Shown here piece after piece: positions 48,417 to 60,830 of a DNA stretch of 64,000 nucleotides (the first letter of the stretch is position 1; the number at the start of each line of letters is the position of its first letter). Below the pieces are notes generated by a model. It worked only from the letters and a program-made list of their open reading frames with translations. It was not told the origin of the DNA and searched no databases. The DNA comes from Uloborus plumipes (Eukaryota > Arthropoda > Arachnida > Araneae > Uloboridae): NCBI GenBank assembly GCA_038373865.1, contig JAXGGA010000021.1, forward strand, positions 418,359 through 482,358. The letters are read 5' to 3'. The position numbers and the translations under genes are program-made.

Positions 48417-49465
48417 TCTTTTTCCCGGTGAAAATGCTTTGGGACCTTGGCGCGTTTTTGCGTGTCTCGCGGAATTGAAAGCTCCGAGAGAAACTACGCA
48501 AAATAGCCAGGGTTACCACGCTTGGCGCGCCTATCGCCCATTTAGCGAGAAAAGGGTACCTAAAGCACAGATTAACCAAATATCGTATGAATTGCGTTAT
48601 TGCATCGTTCGTTTTGTTTTTAAAGTTAGGAAATAAAACTTTCTTCTTCTTTTAAACTTTGGTAAAATTTCTGTTGGTTTCTGTGAGCAACAAAATTGTT
48701 CTTATTTTCTCTTTTAGCTTATTTTTGTCCATCTCCCCTTGGGGTTGCATTCGAATGTTCCAAGGGGTGTTTTACCCCTTTTATGGAGTAAATCTGTGTT
48801 CATTTCAATGCAGACAAAAGTGATATGAATTGGCGCGACCACTTGGCAATATATCGCCAAGATTTTGGTCGTCAAGTATTTGCCGCCAATTTGGCAACAA
48901 ATCGCCAAGTTGGCGAAAAAAATGTTTTCTTTTTTTTATTTAGACTCAATTTGGCGCTATTGGCGATATTTTGCGAAAAATCCACTGAATGATGTTAAAA
49001 TCGGCGATATTTAGGAGATTAATCACTGTAAAACATTTTTTTTTTTGCATTGTCTCTTGGCAAACTAGGGATATAAATGTTTGAACTGTTATCTTGCTCA
49101 ATCCAAGCACTATTTTAGCACTTAAGGCATCTACCAAGAAATTTACACGTAAAATTAAGTAGCGTGGGGTCCATACTAGATTTTTATATCATACTTTGAA
49201 GGAATTATAGTTGAATTACAACTAAAATAGAGCTTTTTTTCTGCTATATCAATTATTTTACAAATGAACTTTTAATTTTATACCACAGGCAAAGCCGTGC
49301 GGGTACTGCTAGTCTCACATAAAACAACACAATAGTTAAGGAATTTAGCTGAAAAATACACCCACCCTGGCCTCGGATAAAAAAAATGCAGTAGACTGAC
49401 TACCTTGTCTTGTGATTACAAAGTTAGAATACATTTCTTAAAGTCAAACATTTTGGCTACGTATA

Positions 49466-49633
49466 CTGTCGGCCCTGCTTAAACGAATACTGTCAATTCC
49501 AAGAAATGTTATTTGATTAAACGGGGTTTGTTAACATCGTGTCTATGGTATGGGAAATTTTTCGGTTCCAGGATATTTTATTCGTATAAGGGGGTATCCG
49601 TTTATCCATTAAACGATTAAGCGGAGCAGATAG
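49466..49633 (+). mobile_element. MITE, GATTAAGCGGGG family, copy 2 (full length)
   Basis: The left end CTGTCGGCCCTGCTTAAACG and the right end (reversed) CTATCTGCTCCGCTTAATCG form the TIR. The interior matches copies 25192-25352 and 59925-60085 in order. TA-rich flanks suggest Tigger/mariner-type target choice. Boundaries are within a few bases. Confidence 0.82.
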
Positions 49634-50608
49634 TGTATGTATAAAAATAATATGCCCTGCTGCAACTTCTCTAGCGACTACTTAAACAATATCTTTCATT
49701 TATCACAATGATAAAAATAAATATTCTAACAAAACTTAATGGACGTTCTCTCATTTATTATTTCTTACTTAATAAACAATATGATTCATTGAGGTTTTTT
49801 CTTTGATAATGGCTTTGTCGGAAAATCTTTGTAGATCCTATTTTACTATTAACATTGTGTGTTGTACTTAATAGATTTTCCTTAATCATCTCAAGAAAAA
49901 AAATCGGTCATCTTTTGTCAGTTTATCAATTATTTAAGGTATATCCCCAGTTTACATCAAAATATGCTAAAAATCTAGAATTGTTGACATTTGGCATTAG
50001 TTTTTCAGTTTTTAGTATTAAATACATAATTTACTATGTCTACAATGACAGTGCAATGCATAAAAGAATTTCTACTACAAAATTAAGATATTACATTCAC
50101 AGCGAAAGAAATACATATGGCCTGATTTTTGAAAGAATTAAAACAAAGAAAAAACTCGGTTGCTAAAATGTTATCATATATTTTCTCCAAGCTGGCTGAC
50201 TTTTATTTTAAGTCTCCCCAAAGTGCTGTAAACTTGAGGATTTCAAAAGCAGCTTCTTGGAAATCCTTACATAATATCTCTATAAATCCTAAGCTAATCC
50301 TAAGCTGAGGACCAAAAAGTATCTTGTCCTTGTTCAAGTTTGATTTCATCCTGGACGTCATCAAAATGCTCTCTTAACCTGTTATACCAAAGTCCCAAAA
50401 TTCTGAATTTTGCTGCCATGATATACTGAGACAGTACTCTGGCTTGCACTGGCAGGTCATTTGACTCTTCCTAGGTTATCAAAACTTGAATGTTTGAATA
50501 GTCTTGTGATGATCATTGATGGCACATTTGAAATATCTTGGAGATCTATCTACTTGTGCTGTATAGAATGGACATTGAAACCATATTAAAGTAGTTATCA
50601 TTAAGTCA

Positions 50609-51065
50609 ATTCAACAGTTAAAAGTAGTCCTACTCTGTGGAAGCAATACATGGAAGTTAACCAGACAGCAAGAAAAAGAGCTTGATGTCTTCCAAACCAA
50701 AAACCTGAGAAGAATCCTAAACATTTACTGGCCAAATAGAATTTCTAATTCAGACCTATACAGGCGCACTAATTGCAAGCCCATAACTACACAGGTAAAA
50801 AAGCAAAGATGGACTTGGATAGGACATGTTCTCAGAATGAAAGCAATAGACCCAACAAGAACTGCTCTCACGTGGACCCCTGATGGCAAAAGGAAGCGAG
50901 GCCGGCCAAAACTTACCTGGCGCCAGATGGCCATTCAAGAACGAAATACCTTTGGCTAGCCAAGCTGGGGGCGAGCTAAGGAAGGGGCACTGAACCGCAC
51001 AGGTTGGAAAGCCACGCTAGCGGCCTCATGCGCCACTGGGCGTTAAGAGACTAAAGAAAGAAAAA
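50609..51065 (+). mobile_element. 5'-truncated non-LTR retrotransposon (RTE-like tail)
   Basis: From about 50627 to 51043 one frame reads LDVFQTKNLRRILNIYWPNR, KPITTQVKKQRWTWIGHVLR and DGKRKRGRPKLTWRQMAIQE, with an internal TAG at 50957-50959 and a final TAA at 51044-51046. The (W).WIGHVLRM...RKRGRPK.TWR block is the familiar C-terminal end of RTE-type reverse transcriptases. The copy is flanked by a perfect 12-bp duplication ATCATTAAGTCA (50597-50608 and 51066-51077). The 5' part of the ORF is missing, as expected from incomplete reverse transcription. Confidence 0.9.
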
Positions 51066-51497
51066 ATCATTAAGTCATAAATCTTTGCTAATGGAAACAG
51101 GGAGTGAACTATAAATATTTGCTGCATGGTTTCAATTTAAGATATCAAAAATCTCAAGTTACTGGATGACTATTTTGACCCGAAAACCTTGGTGCGAACA
51201 ATAATGCAAAGTAAAATTTATCAGCTTAATAAAAAGCAAAAAGTTTTGTTTTTGGATTTCCAGTTTCAAATCCGAACAGTTTTGTCAGGTATGTGAAGTC
51301 AGGTTATCCTGAGGTCTCATAACCCTGGTAGAATAGGTAAACATGTGTAACTAAAGACATTAACTGTATTCATGCTTAAACAGCAAAAAATCACAATGTG
51401 TTTGTCATTCTTGAATACTTATGTTTAACTTCAGGATGTATATGTATGCTAAATTGTGTTGTGGCTTGGCTGCTTTTAATATTCATAAAATGCTGTT

Positions 51498-51881
51498 CAG
51501 TTTTGGTCTCCTTGTCTTAAGAAAGATATCAATTTACTGGAAAGGGTTCAAAAGAAACCTGAAAAGTTAAAAAATGGGCTTGCTAATTTAGATTATGATT
51601 CCAGGATAAGAATGCTTTTTATGTATATTCGAGTCAAGGAGAGTCAGGGGGATATGATTCAGTTGTTTGAATTTATCAAAATGAAAGATAGTAATGGGTT
51701 AAATTTTAAAAGCAACACAAGGGGTCATTGTTATCAAATCTCTGGCTAACATGGATATTAGGAAAAATTACTACTTAAATTATATTGTGGACTCTTTTGG
51801 AACAGCTTATCGGAAAAATCTGTTATGAGTAGAGGAGTAGATAGCTCTAAGAGGGCCATTAATCTTCATTGGGGACTATAA
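51498..51881 (+). pseudogene. CR1/L2-like reverse transcriptase C-terminal relic
   Basis: The plus strand reads QFWSPCLKKDINLLERVQKK then LANLDYDSRIRMLF, GDMIQLFEFIKMKDSNGL and TRGHCYQ. After a frame change near 51740 it continues with SLANMDIRKNYY and finally SKRAINLHWGL. The order (FWSP.LKKDI..LE.VQ, GD.I..F..I.., TRGH, R..F....V..WN.LP, HW) is the C-terminal tail found in CR1/L2-type elements. Several frame breaks show decay. No target duplication was found. Confidence 0.85.
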
Positions 51882-53444
51882 ATTCGACTACTACTGTTCT
51901 AGTTGGGCCCAGAGTCTGCTTATTGATTGTCACATATATGTATTGTATTTGCATGAAGTACTGTGTGGAACAGCCCCAATGGGAAGTCAATGTGACTTTC
52001 AGAAAAATTTCCTTATTTAGAAAGAGTATTGAAAAACTAGCATTTTTAAACGTTGTTATTACCAAAATTGCAATAAAAATTATGATGCTTTTAATGTCTT
52101 TTTTCGCAGCAGATACTTCGAGTATCTCTGTATGTAAACTCATATTATTCATTGTTCAATGAAAAGTTTCATCCGGCAAACTAAAAATCACCCCTCCCCC
52201 GTTCCAAAAAAAAAAAAAAAAGACGCTCCAGGCACTTCTTACAGCAGCGGTTGTCATTATTGAGCTGCAATGCTCAACATTGTACTGACAGAGCAGCCGA
52301 GAGTCGAGGCGGGCACCTTGTTAATCCGAGACATAGCCCCTTCTCCCCAGGAAACTTATAAAACATAAATTATTTCGATTCTTATCCGAAAGTCCAAGAG
52401 TCCCTATTCGGCCCTGTTTACTTCTGTATAACAAAAAATACGACAGTCTTAGCGTGAGAATAAGAGCCGAATTCAAGGGAAACACCATTGCAATCGCTTC
52501 GAGGCGATCACAATGGGATACTTTCACCTAAAGAAGAAGAACAACGGTGGCAACAGCTGAGAAATGAAAACAAACGCACGTGGTAATGTTAGCGGCCGTA
52601 GACGAGACAAGTTCATCTTAAAACTTAATTTTTTTCAAAAAAAGAAAAGGATTATTAACTTTATTCTTACTTTTAAAGATGAATTTATATAGTTTTTCAA
52701 CTATGTGAAAGAGTGATTGGGTTTTAAAACGTGGTGTTGTTGCTAAAAAGAGCTCTGTTTGTATCGCCCTGATCTGTGGAACTCATGGATATCACTCATA
52801 GCGTCATAGCTCCAAGGTGTTTATGTTACGTTCGCGTATGCAAGTAACGAAGTTAACTCTGTGATGATCACTTTTTGTGATGTACTTGCTCGCATTATAT
52901 TTTTGTGACCAAGAAACGGTGATTTCCGTTAATAACCTGTTTCATTACTTGTATAATATATGCATTTTTTTTTTCTGAAAGTGTTTTGCTAAATCTACAT
53001 TTCATGATTGGTGCTAATTTGATTTTGCTAATGAAATCATCTTTAAGAAACTTTCAGGAGGATATTTTCACGTATTGATATTATTAAACGTGCAAAGCTT
53101 CGAATTAGTAACTTTATTACTTTGTAAATAATTTTAAGCATACATCCACAACTGTGAATGAAGATTATGCCACAGAAACAAAAAAGCATATACTTTATAT
53201 TTCAATTTGACTGAAATAAAACATGTTTTTTTACCAGATAAACTAAGATAATTTATGACTTGTCAAATATTTAATTTTTTCGGCTAAGGGTAAGTTCAAA
53301 AAGGTATTTTAACCACTTACATTGAAGAACATTTTTCCATAAAATGTGATTTTCCTGATTTACATATTTAAAACTGTAATATTATATGTGGTTGAGAAAT
53401 TAAAAAAGAGTAAATAATTTACTGAAATACCATAGTAAACTCTA

Positions 53445-53460
53445 GGGGGGGGGGGGGGGG
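53445..53460. repeat. 16-base G homopolymer
   Basis: An uninterrupted run of G in AT-rich DNA. Similar C or G runs of ten or more occur at about a dozen places in the window, many inside the MITEs listed here. Confidence 0.9.
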
Positions 53461-53574
53461 ATCATGGCACTGGTATATTATCTAATACAAATCAAAGCTC
53501 TGAAAGCAATGTTTTAAATAGTATATTCTCTCTTAAAATAAAATAGTCAAATTATAGGATGGATTCGAATCAAG

Positions 53575-53905
53575 CAGTAGTGCCCAACCTTTTTCCGCGC
53601 TGTGACAGCAGCTCATATTGAAATTTTTCTTGCAGGCCGGAGCACATATAAAATTTCAATTTCATTCTATTCTAAATAACATGGGGAAAATATTTAACTG
53701 CTTTGAATTTATGACATTGTCATTTCTCGTGCTTTTTGGTTATAGTAACATTAACCCCCCCTGCGGTTGGGCAGTCATAGAGAATTACATGTTAAATTGA
53801 CGAGATATTTCGTAAAGAAGCCCAAAGTGGTTAAACAAGACAACAGACTATACATCAGATTCACAAGCTGTATGTGGACCGAGGGTCGTAGGTGGGGCAC
53901 CACTG
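53575..53905. mobile_element. hAT-like MITE, CAGTRGTGCCCAACC type
   Basis: The ends CAGTAGTGCCCAACC and (reversed) CAGTGGTGCCCCACC are near-identical 15-mers. The flanking 8-mers GAATCAAG and TAATAGAG agree at five of eight positions, so the target duplication, if present, is decayed. Confidence 0.65.
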
Positions 53906-54268
53906 TAATAGAGCAATTGGTCGCACCAGTGACTAACCAGATGCATTCTAATCGTGAAATAAAAGTAGGCTTGAATGAAAACAAATTACTGGTACACGTC
54001 GCAATTGCTCTATAACATTTTATTCAGCGACCCGCCTTGAATATGCTCATGTGACAGGTCTCTTATGATTTTCTCAAAATAGGGGGGAAATGCAAAGCAA
54101 CATTCTACAAGAAAGTAACCGAAGAACTAAATCGAGAAAAGCGCCTCCTCAACCCTTTCTCAAATGAAACCATTTGTGGCTACCAGGTGCGGAGTTCAAA
54201 AATGAAAATTACTGCTGATGTCATCAAATCAACCAGCTAGGTTAATGGGTTGCTCTGTTTGAACATAC

Positions 54269-54500
54269 TCATAATGAGTTTGAATCCCAGGGGGCTTCCA
54301 CGTCAGAAGCCCGGGTTTGGTTCTTGGGTTGGGCGTGATTAACTTCATCTTCCTTTCCTTCAGTCAATTGATAAAATAAGTACCAAGTGCATTTAAAAGA
54401 TTTCGGCTGACAACTCAACCGGAATAGCTGCATTTCCACCTCAGAGCTTTTGGTTATGAAAACCGAGTTCGGCAAAACAGGCCTTGGGCCAAAGTTAAAG
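54269..54500 (-). mobile_element. Possible SINE-like repeat
   Basis: On the minus strand it carries GGGATTCAAACTC, resembling a pol III B box, and on the plus strand GAGTTCGGCAAAAC. It is markedly less AT-rich than its neighbours. No A box, tail or target duplication was established, so the call is tentative. Confidence 0.3.
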
Positions 54501-57500
54501 GTACAAAATTATACATTTTAATGCAGAGTGAAGCTTCTGCTTTTTCATCCTAGCTAACCATAGCATAAGATAAAAATGCGCATTCTCTTACATCATAGAT
54601 ACAGTATTGGCTACATGCATAATAAGAAACTGGTTCAATGTAGGAATGAAACCACCCAGTAAACGAGCAGATGTTTGAAAGAAAAAAAATCAACGGGCAA
54701 AATTTAAATATGGAAAACGCTCCCTGTAAATTTTTAAACCAAATTTGAAGAATTCAACAAACTTCGAAGAGTTCTGTCAGATGGGAAACAACTTTTGTCC
54801 GTTTATTTCTAGAATCGGCGAATCTTCTATGTTCATTGGTGATCAGTAGTTGCCGCAGCATTCATATGTATCTAGTTATACTACCTCTGTGTTGTATGCA
54901 TATCTAACATCTTTACAGTGTACTTAGAAATTTATAATAAAAATGTATGTTTCTGATTACTTTTTACTATATTCTTTCCACTGTTGCGAGCAAAACTGGC
55001 ATTTTATCACTTTCCATGTAAAGCCTCATAGAACTATGATATATATTATGTATTTACTCCCAAATTTTCGATAATTACTTGTTTCACCAAATCCTACCAA
55101 ACTCGATTTTCAAATGCATTCATTAATTACCAGAAGCCCATTACAGAGACAACTTTCTTTTCTTAACTGTGAGTTCACACTATTATGAGCATTTTTAAGA
55201 AAATTTAAGGTACATGTTGATATATAAAAGTTCAAATTTGAAATAAGGTTTACAAATCTGTATATGCAAGGAGTAAAAATTTCCCTTCATGCTGAATAAA
55301 TATGAAACATTAAAATATAAAGCAGAAAAATAATAAAAGTTGCGTTAATTGGTTTTGACATCTACAGGAGACCTCTTTTCAATTTCAAAAGAAAAGAAAG
55401 AGCTTTCCTCTTAGATGAAAAAACATTCATGAAATTTTTTCATTAGGTAAAATGGGCTTAATCAGAACAATTTAAAGAAATAAATTATTACTTTCTTACA
55501 TTTACTGATGGATGTTCTCAAAAAAGATTCAGTACAAAAGAAAAAACTGCAGTAGAACACCGTTCAAAACGTATCCTTTAAACCCCGAATTGGGTTCACA
55601 TCTGTGTTATAAAGATAACATAACTGCAGTAAATTTAAACTTGTTCTGAATGTAACTTTAATTACATCAATTTATGTGCGAAAACAATTTTTCAAAGAAT
55701 AAGAGACAACTACCCCCCCCCCCCCTCAAATGATGGCCTGGACAGTTTCGTTATTTTGATTCAATTTTAACAAAGTACAAGAAGAGACCAGGGAAACCAT
55801 TTCGCTGAAACAAGATTTCTTTACACTGATATAACAAACGTTGACATTGTTCCTATATTGCTTGAGTCAATAGTTACCGAGTTAGTGTTTGTAAAAACAT
55901 CATTTGGATGAATCCTAGTTTAAGGTTCGGCGATAAATTATTAAATCTGGCAACCACAGAATTATCATTAGATGATTGGATTGTTTGGCGATTTTAAGCT
56001 AAATGATTGCAACCTTAAGCTACAGTCTGAAAAAAAATCGCCAAACCCGTACCCTAAAGTAGGATTTTACCCATCATTTTGGCTTTCACGGGACTATATT
56101 AAAAAAGAATTTGACTAATAAATGTTGAATGAAATGTCATTACAAGTTTTGTAGAAATATCACATCATGCATTACTGAAGGAAAATAACTTTAATAAATG
56201 CCCTCAAAAAATAAAACGATGCTGCTTTATGTGATTTCAGTAAATATTCTCGGCCATTTAATGTTATTAAAATTGATAAGTTTTGTTCAATTGAGCATAA
56301 GTATATGCAAAAACCATGCTTTTCTGTAATCAAAACTTTGTTTATTGTTATCAGTTTAAGAAAATTATTTTCTTTAAATCAGCGACAAAATACAAAAAAA
56401 GAAAATCCCTCTCTCTCTTTTATTTTTGCTTGAAAAATATTTTCTGAAATCTAGTGAAAAAAAAAATATTCATCCCCTTGTAATTAAGGGGTTATCTGAG
56501 TCGTGAAGGTATGTTATAGACAGTAAATGCATGGAAAAGTCCTTGAAAATATTTAAGACTCAAAATCTTAGTGCGAATTCCTTCGCCAACAAAACAAGAT
56601 ATTTCATAGCTATAAATTGTTTAATGGTGTCATGGGACTGTCTTGGAAAGAACAATTCGAAATTGCTTTACTCATAAAGGATTTGCAACACCAGGCAATA
56701 ACAATGATGTAGTTGGGGGTCGGGTGTTATACACTGGGTTATTTGAATGACAATAAACCTGAGAGTGTCGCGGAGAAGAAATATCAGACTACTGCTCTAA
56801 TAAGGGAGGACGGCGGGAGAAAACACCGAACATTTTATGAGCTGTATAATTATTCACATTTTATGAATGAATTGCTGTGTAAAGAGAGCAGACAAATAAC
56901 TATCAATTATTTCTTCTGCGCAAGTCAATAATTTACTAATTGACCTATGCTTTTAATTTCATGCATTTTTCTTATTACTATAGCATATATTTTTTAATAT
57001 TTCATTATAAGAACACATGAATTAAAATTATCAGCAGAAATCACCATTCAACTTTTATATATAATTAATCATTTCTTGTTATCAAATCACTTGCATCCAA
57101 ATGTGATCATATTAAACAACGTCTACTGTATATTATTACACAAAGGAACAAAATTTCATTTACCAATATCACGAGTGTTGACATTGTTCGTATTTGTTTA
57201 CCGTCGATCATACTTTTGTTCCGTTGACAGATTTGTCATTCACTTTGCTTGGCGGCATTGGCGATTTTGATTTTTCGCTTGCACGTAGTTTACGAATAAG
57301 TACTGTAAATGCATTCTCATGCACTTAGACTAAGTTCAAAGTTTGCAAAGGAGCGGTATATTCCAGGACACTTGATACTTTTTAACAGTGAATGTACACA
57401 CTTATTTATCTAACGGCTTTAAATTAGGTGAAAAGATGAAAAATTATTTCCAAATTTAATTTGACAAATAATGCCGGATGTGTTTGCCATGCAGAATAGT

Positions 57501-59924
57501 CTGCTTTTATAACCATTGATCTTAGTGTTTACTTTTGATAAGTTAATTCAACTGTATTCCTTGTAGTTCTGAACCAAGTAGGACTTCAGCCCAGTACCGA
57601 GTATCAATTGTGTTTAAAAATACCCATTGACACACACATGCATAATTTTCCACTCATTGGAATATTAACATGGATTTTAACCGTATAATCATTTTCAAGA
57701 ATTAACTTACACTTAAAACTTAATTAAGGCCCCCTAAAGGATTTTAGGACAGAAATTTTACAACAGTATATGTAGATTTTAAATCTATGAATGAAAGAAA
57801 CTAAAACCCATTCGAAAAAATTTGCTGTGGTGAGTGACAAAAAGTTGCTTTGCTTGTCAAAAAGGGACACAACATGCAACTTTTCCTTTTTACATCTCCA
57901 ATAGAAGTCAATAATTGATTTTTTTTTTGGGGGGGGGGGGGATATGTCCAGTAACATTACTTTTTTTTTTTTCAAAAAAGAAAGAAGTATCATTTAATAT
58001 TTCAATACTACACTGACAGGATTGAAAAACTGCACATCTAATAACAATGCTTCCAAGATTCTAAAAAAAGACTATTTCTAGAAAGCAGTGATTAGTAACA
58101 CGTTCAAGAGGAACTGAAACATTTCGTTCAAATTTCACAAAAAGCTTTTTAATTTGTCATGCACAAAATGTTTCCAAAAAAATATAATTAATGTTCAAGT
58201 TCGGTGCTCACCCTTTGAAAAGATTTTTTAAAAAATATTTTCACTCTTTATTTTTGCTTTGACATGACTGCACAAGTTGCAAAGCAGATTTTTAAGTTCG
58301 TTTATTCAAAAAACTCGCTTTTTAAAATCCAAAATTTTCGAGAAAAACATGATGAAATGCAATAAAAGCATCTCTGTTCTAAAAGTTTTAAGAGCAGACA
58401 GCAGAGTCGAAACTAAAACAGCACGACAGTAAACATCGCACGAATCTTCTTTGATCACGTGATAAAATGAAAACAGTTCGTTGTGACGTCACGTGAAAGT
58501 ATCCCATAGACCAAAATTGCAATCGCTACTGGAAGTCGAATTACATTAGAATCGCATCTCGTAGCGATTGTAACGTTTCACTTGAACCCAAATTCGGGAA
58601 TTTGAGATTGCATTGGTGAGTTGCAATCGTCCGTGTTTCACTTGAATTCCTGCCTAACTTGAGCAGATGAATGTGAGCAAACACTTTCAAAATTTCATTT
58701 TAAGCTACTAATTTTCAATAAGTGAAGAAAAAAATACATTCAGACCGGTTAAACATTGGCATATTCAAGCACGACCTTCTGGATAAATTTATTTGAATGC
58801 AATAAAATAGTGAATTTGAGTGTTGTAGAACTCACTCCAGTTTTTAGAAATCTTTAAAAAGCACTTCTACTTTACCGTCTCCTCCGGGTTCTTGGTGGTT
58901 CTGTTTGGAAAACTCATCTTTTCTGTCTAAATGGTGTGTATATTATATTAGAAAATGTATTAAAGGTCCGAATTTCTTTGATTCGTAGGCATTTAATAGG
59001 ACTGTGAACCATCGATTTTTATAACTAAAATTACCCGTACTGATGGTTTAACAGGTATCGTTTTCCTTTGTATGTGTTGTTTACGTTTTAGCTGTGTGTT
59101 TCATTAGTGTACCCGGTGAATCGTTTTTTAAGCACTCTGAACTCTCCCGTTTTTAAACAATAAATATACGCTGGTTTTGTCCAAACGCTATGAATGTGCT
59201 CTGCCCTTATAAAATATATATTACGGCGCATATTTTTTTCAATGTTTTACCGAGCTTTATTCGTGACCCAAAACGAGATCGCTGTCTAATCATCGTCAGT
59301 AAAAATTTCGATTTTGTTTTTCATTGCTGTCGGAAACTTATCATGAAAAGACTCATTGCGCAAATGTGTAAGCAGATCTCGTGGCAAGCAGACCCATCGG
59401 TATGAAAGCGCGTTTATCATTTTTGATATAGACAGGGGCCATCATTTTCACTCAAGGATTACCTCTTTCCCATCCCAGGTAAGAAAATTTTGAGCCTTCG
59501 CACTTCTCATCAATAGAGGGCATTTTTTTTTCTCTACAATTTGTAATGCAACTTGGAGAAATCCATATTTTCATCAAAAAAAATTCAAAAGAAGTAGATG
59601 TGGCACTACTATGTTTCATATTTTCTAGTATCTGGAATCCAAATTTTTAGTGTCTTTTCTGGTAAAGGTTGGTGCAACTTGGCTCTTTTTTTGGCGATGT
59701 GGCTGCCATTGCAAACTAAAGATTTTGTATTTAGCAACGTTCAACACCGTCAATCTTTAAATTCTACGATGGCCATATACTTGTAGATATCGTCAATTGC
59801 TTTAAGCAAATTTCTATTCTCGCCAAAGGGGAAAGTGACTGAGGAAAGAGTGACACAGTTAGTGTGATTATTCTTTCATAGGCTAATGACCACACCCGAA
59901 AGCATGTTGTAATTAATGTAGTAT

Positions 59925-60085
59925 TGTCGTCCCCACTCAATCGGGTAACGGATAAACAAATACCCCGCTTATACGAATAAAATATCTCAGAACCGAATGT
60001 TTCTCATGCCAATGTTAAAGATCCCCGCTTAATCGAATAATATTTCTTGGAACCCACAGTATTCGTTTAAGAAGGGCCGACAGTA
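59925..60085 (-). mobile_element. MITE, GATTAAGCGGGG family, copy 3
   Basis: In reverse complement it reads CTGTCGGCCCTTCTTAAACG, GGTTCCAAGAAATATTATTC, GATTAAGCGGGG..., TTTTATTCGTATAAGCGGGG, in the same order as 49466-49633. The far end is degenerate. Confidence 0.82.
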
Positions 60086-60804
60086 CTTGAATTTGTCTTC
60101 ATCAAAAAGAAAATTTTGGAAACAAGAATGGAAAAGAATGAGAAAAGCAGCCAGTTATCTAGTCAACAGGCAATGTCCCTTTATTTTGTGGCTGTCCATA
60201 AATAGCATGGTTTAATAAAATATTTTTGACCCCTTCAGAGTCGTCTAGGGCCAAGGCGGTCAGTTTTGTAGATAGGCTCCCTCTACTTTACAACTTATAA
60301 TTTACACTACTCTATTCCTATTTTGCCACCTATCCCCCAGGATCCCTAGTTTCCGACTAGGGTGACATGGTCTCTTAGCAGCTCTATACCCCTCTCCAGT
60401 TTGGCGCGTAGTGTCATACTACATCATACCCCCTTGCCTATTACTGGTTAGGTTTGATCAGGGATTGCTCTGCTCCAAGTCCGTATCAAAATCAACTTTT
60501 CAGAGTCATGTTATGCCCAAGGGGTTTAGCTAGAAATCGTGGTATGGCGGGGGGTAGGGGGGGGGCGCCCGGAAGTGAAATGTTGTGTCACATAGGCGCC
60601 CTTCACAGGGAGATGCACCCGAACTGAAAAATTTTACTAAAGAAATTAGCAAAACTATTTTATAATTACTTTTAAAGAATCAGCAAAAAATTAAAATAAA
60701 TAAAAATCCTCAAAAAAAAAATAATTTTTGTGTTGAAAAATTACTATTTTTTTTACTTCAAAAAATTGGCTAAAAGTTTTTTTAACTAAAAAAATAACCA
60801 TTTA

Positions 60805-60830
60805 TTTATTTATTTATTTATTTATTTTTT
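60805..60830. repeat. (TTTA)n simple repeat
   Basis: Six to seven tandem TTTA units. A similar run is at 17393-17415. Confidence 0.9.

Larger units (their letters stand above)
46459..49312 (+). mobile_element. Helitron, non-autonomous, carrying nested elements
   Basis: The left end lies after an A and reads TCTCTACTAATAATAAAGC followed by a (TCTG)n-like stretch and CACGCGCGTAGCGCC, a common layout in arthropod Helitrons. The right end reads AAAGCCGTGCGGGTACTGCT then AG with T outside, the CTAG-T terminus. It holds a hAT element (46599-47768) and a MITE (48158-48416). Removing them leaves about 1.4 kb. No Rep-helicase is recognised. It starts about 330 bp after the PPIP5K polyadenylation signal. 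Confidence 0.85.

Noticed and set aside
48505..49020. TTGGCGAT/ATCGCCAA-rich stretch inside the Helitron, possibly a further nested MITE beginning CAGGGTTACCACGC
   Set aside because: No matching right terminus or duplication could be fixed, so it was left within the Helitron span.
55920..56060. Possible MITE with GGCGAT words at both ends
   Set aside because: The inverted ends match too poorly and no flanking duplication was found.
56713..56931. 72-codon plus-strand frame with hydrophilic composition
   Set aside because: No homology that I recognise, no splice or poly-A signals nearby, and isolated in transposon-rich intergenic DNA.
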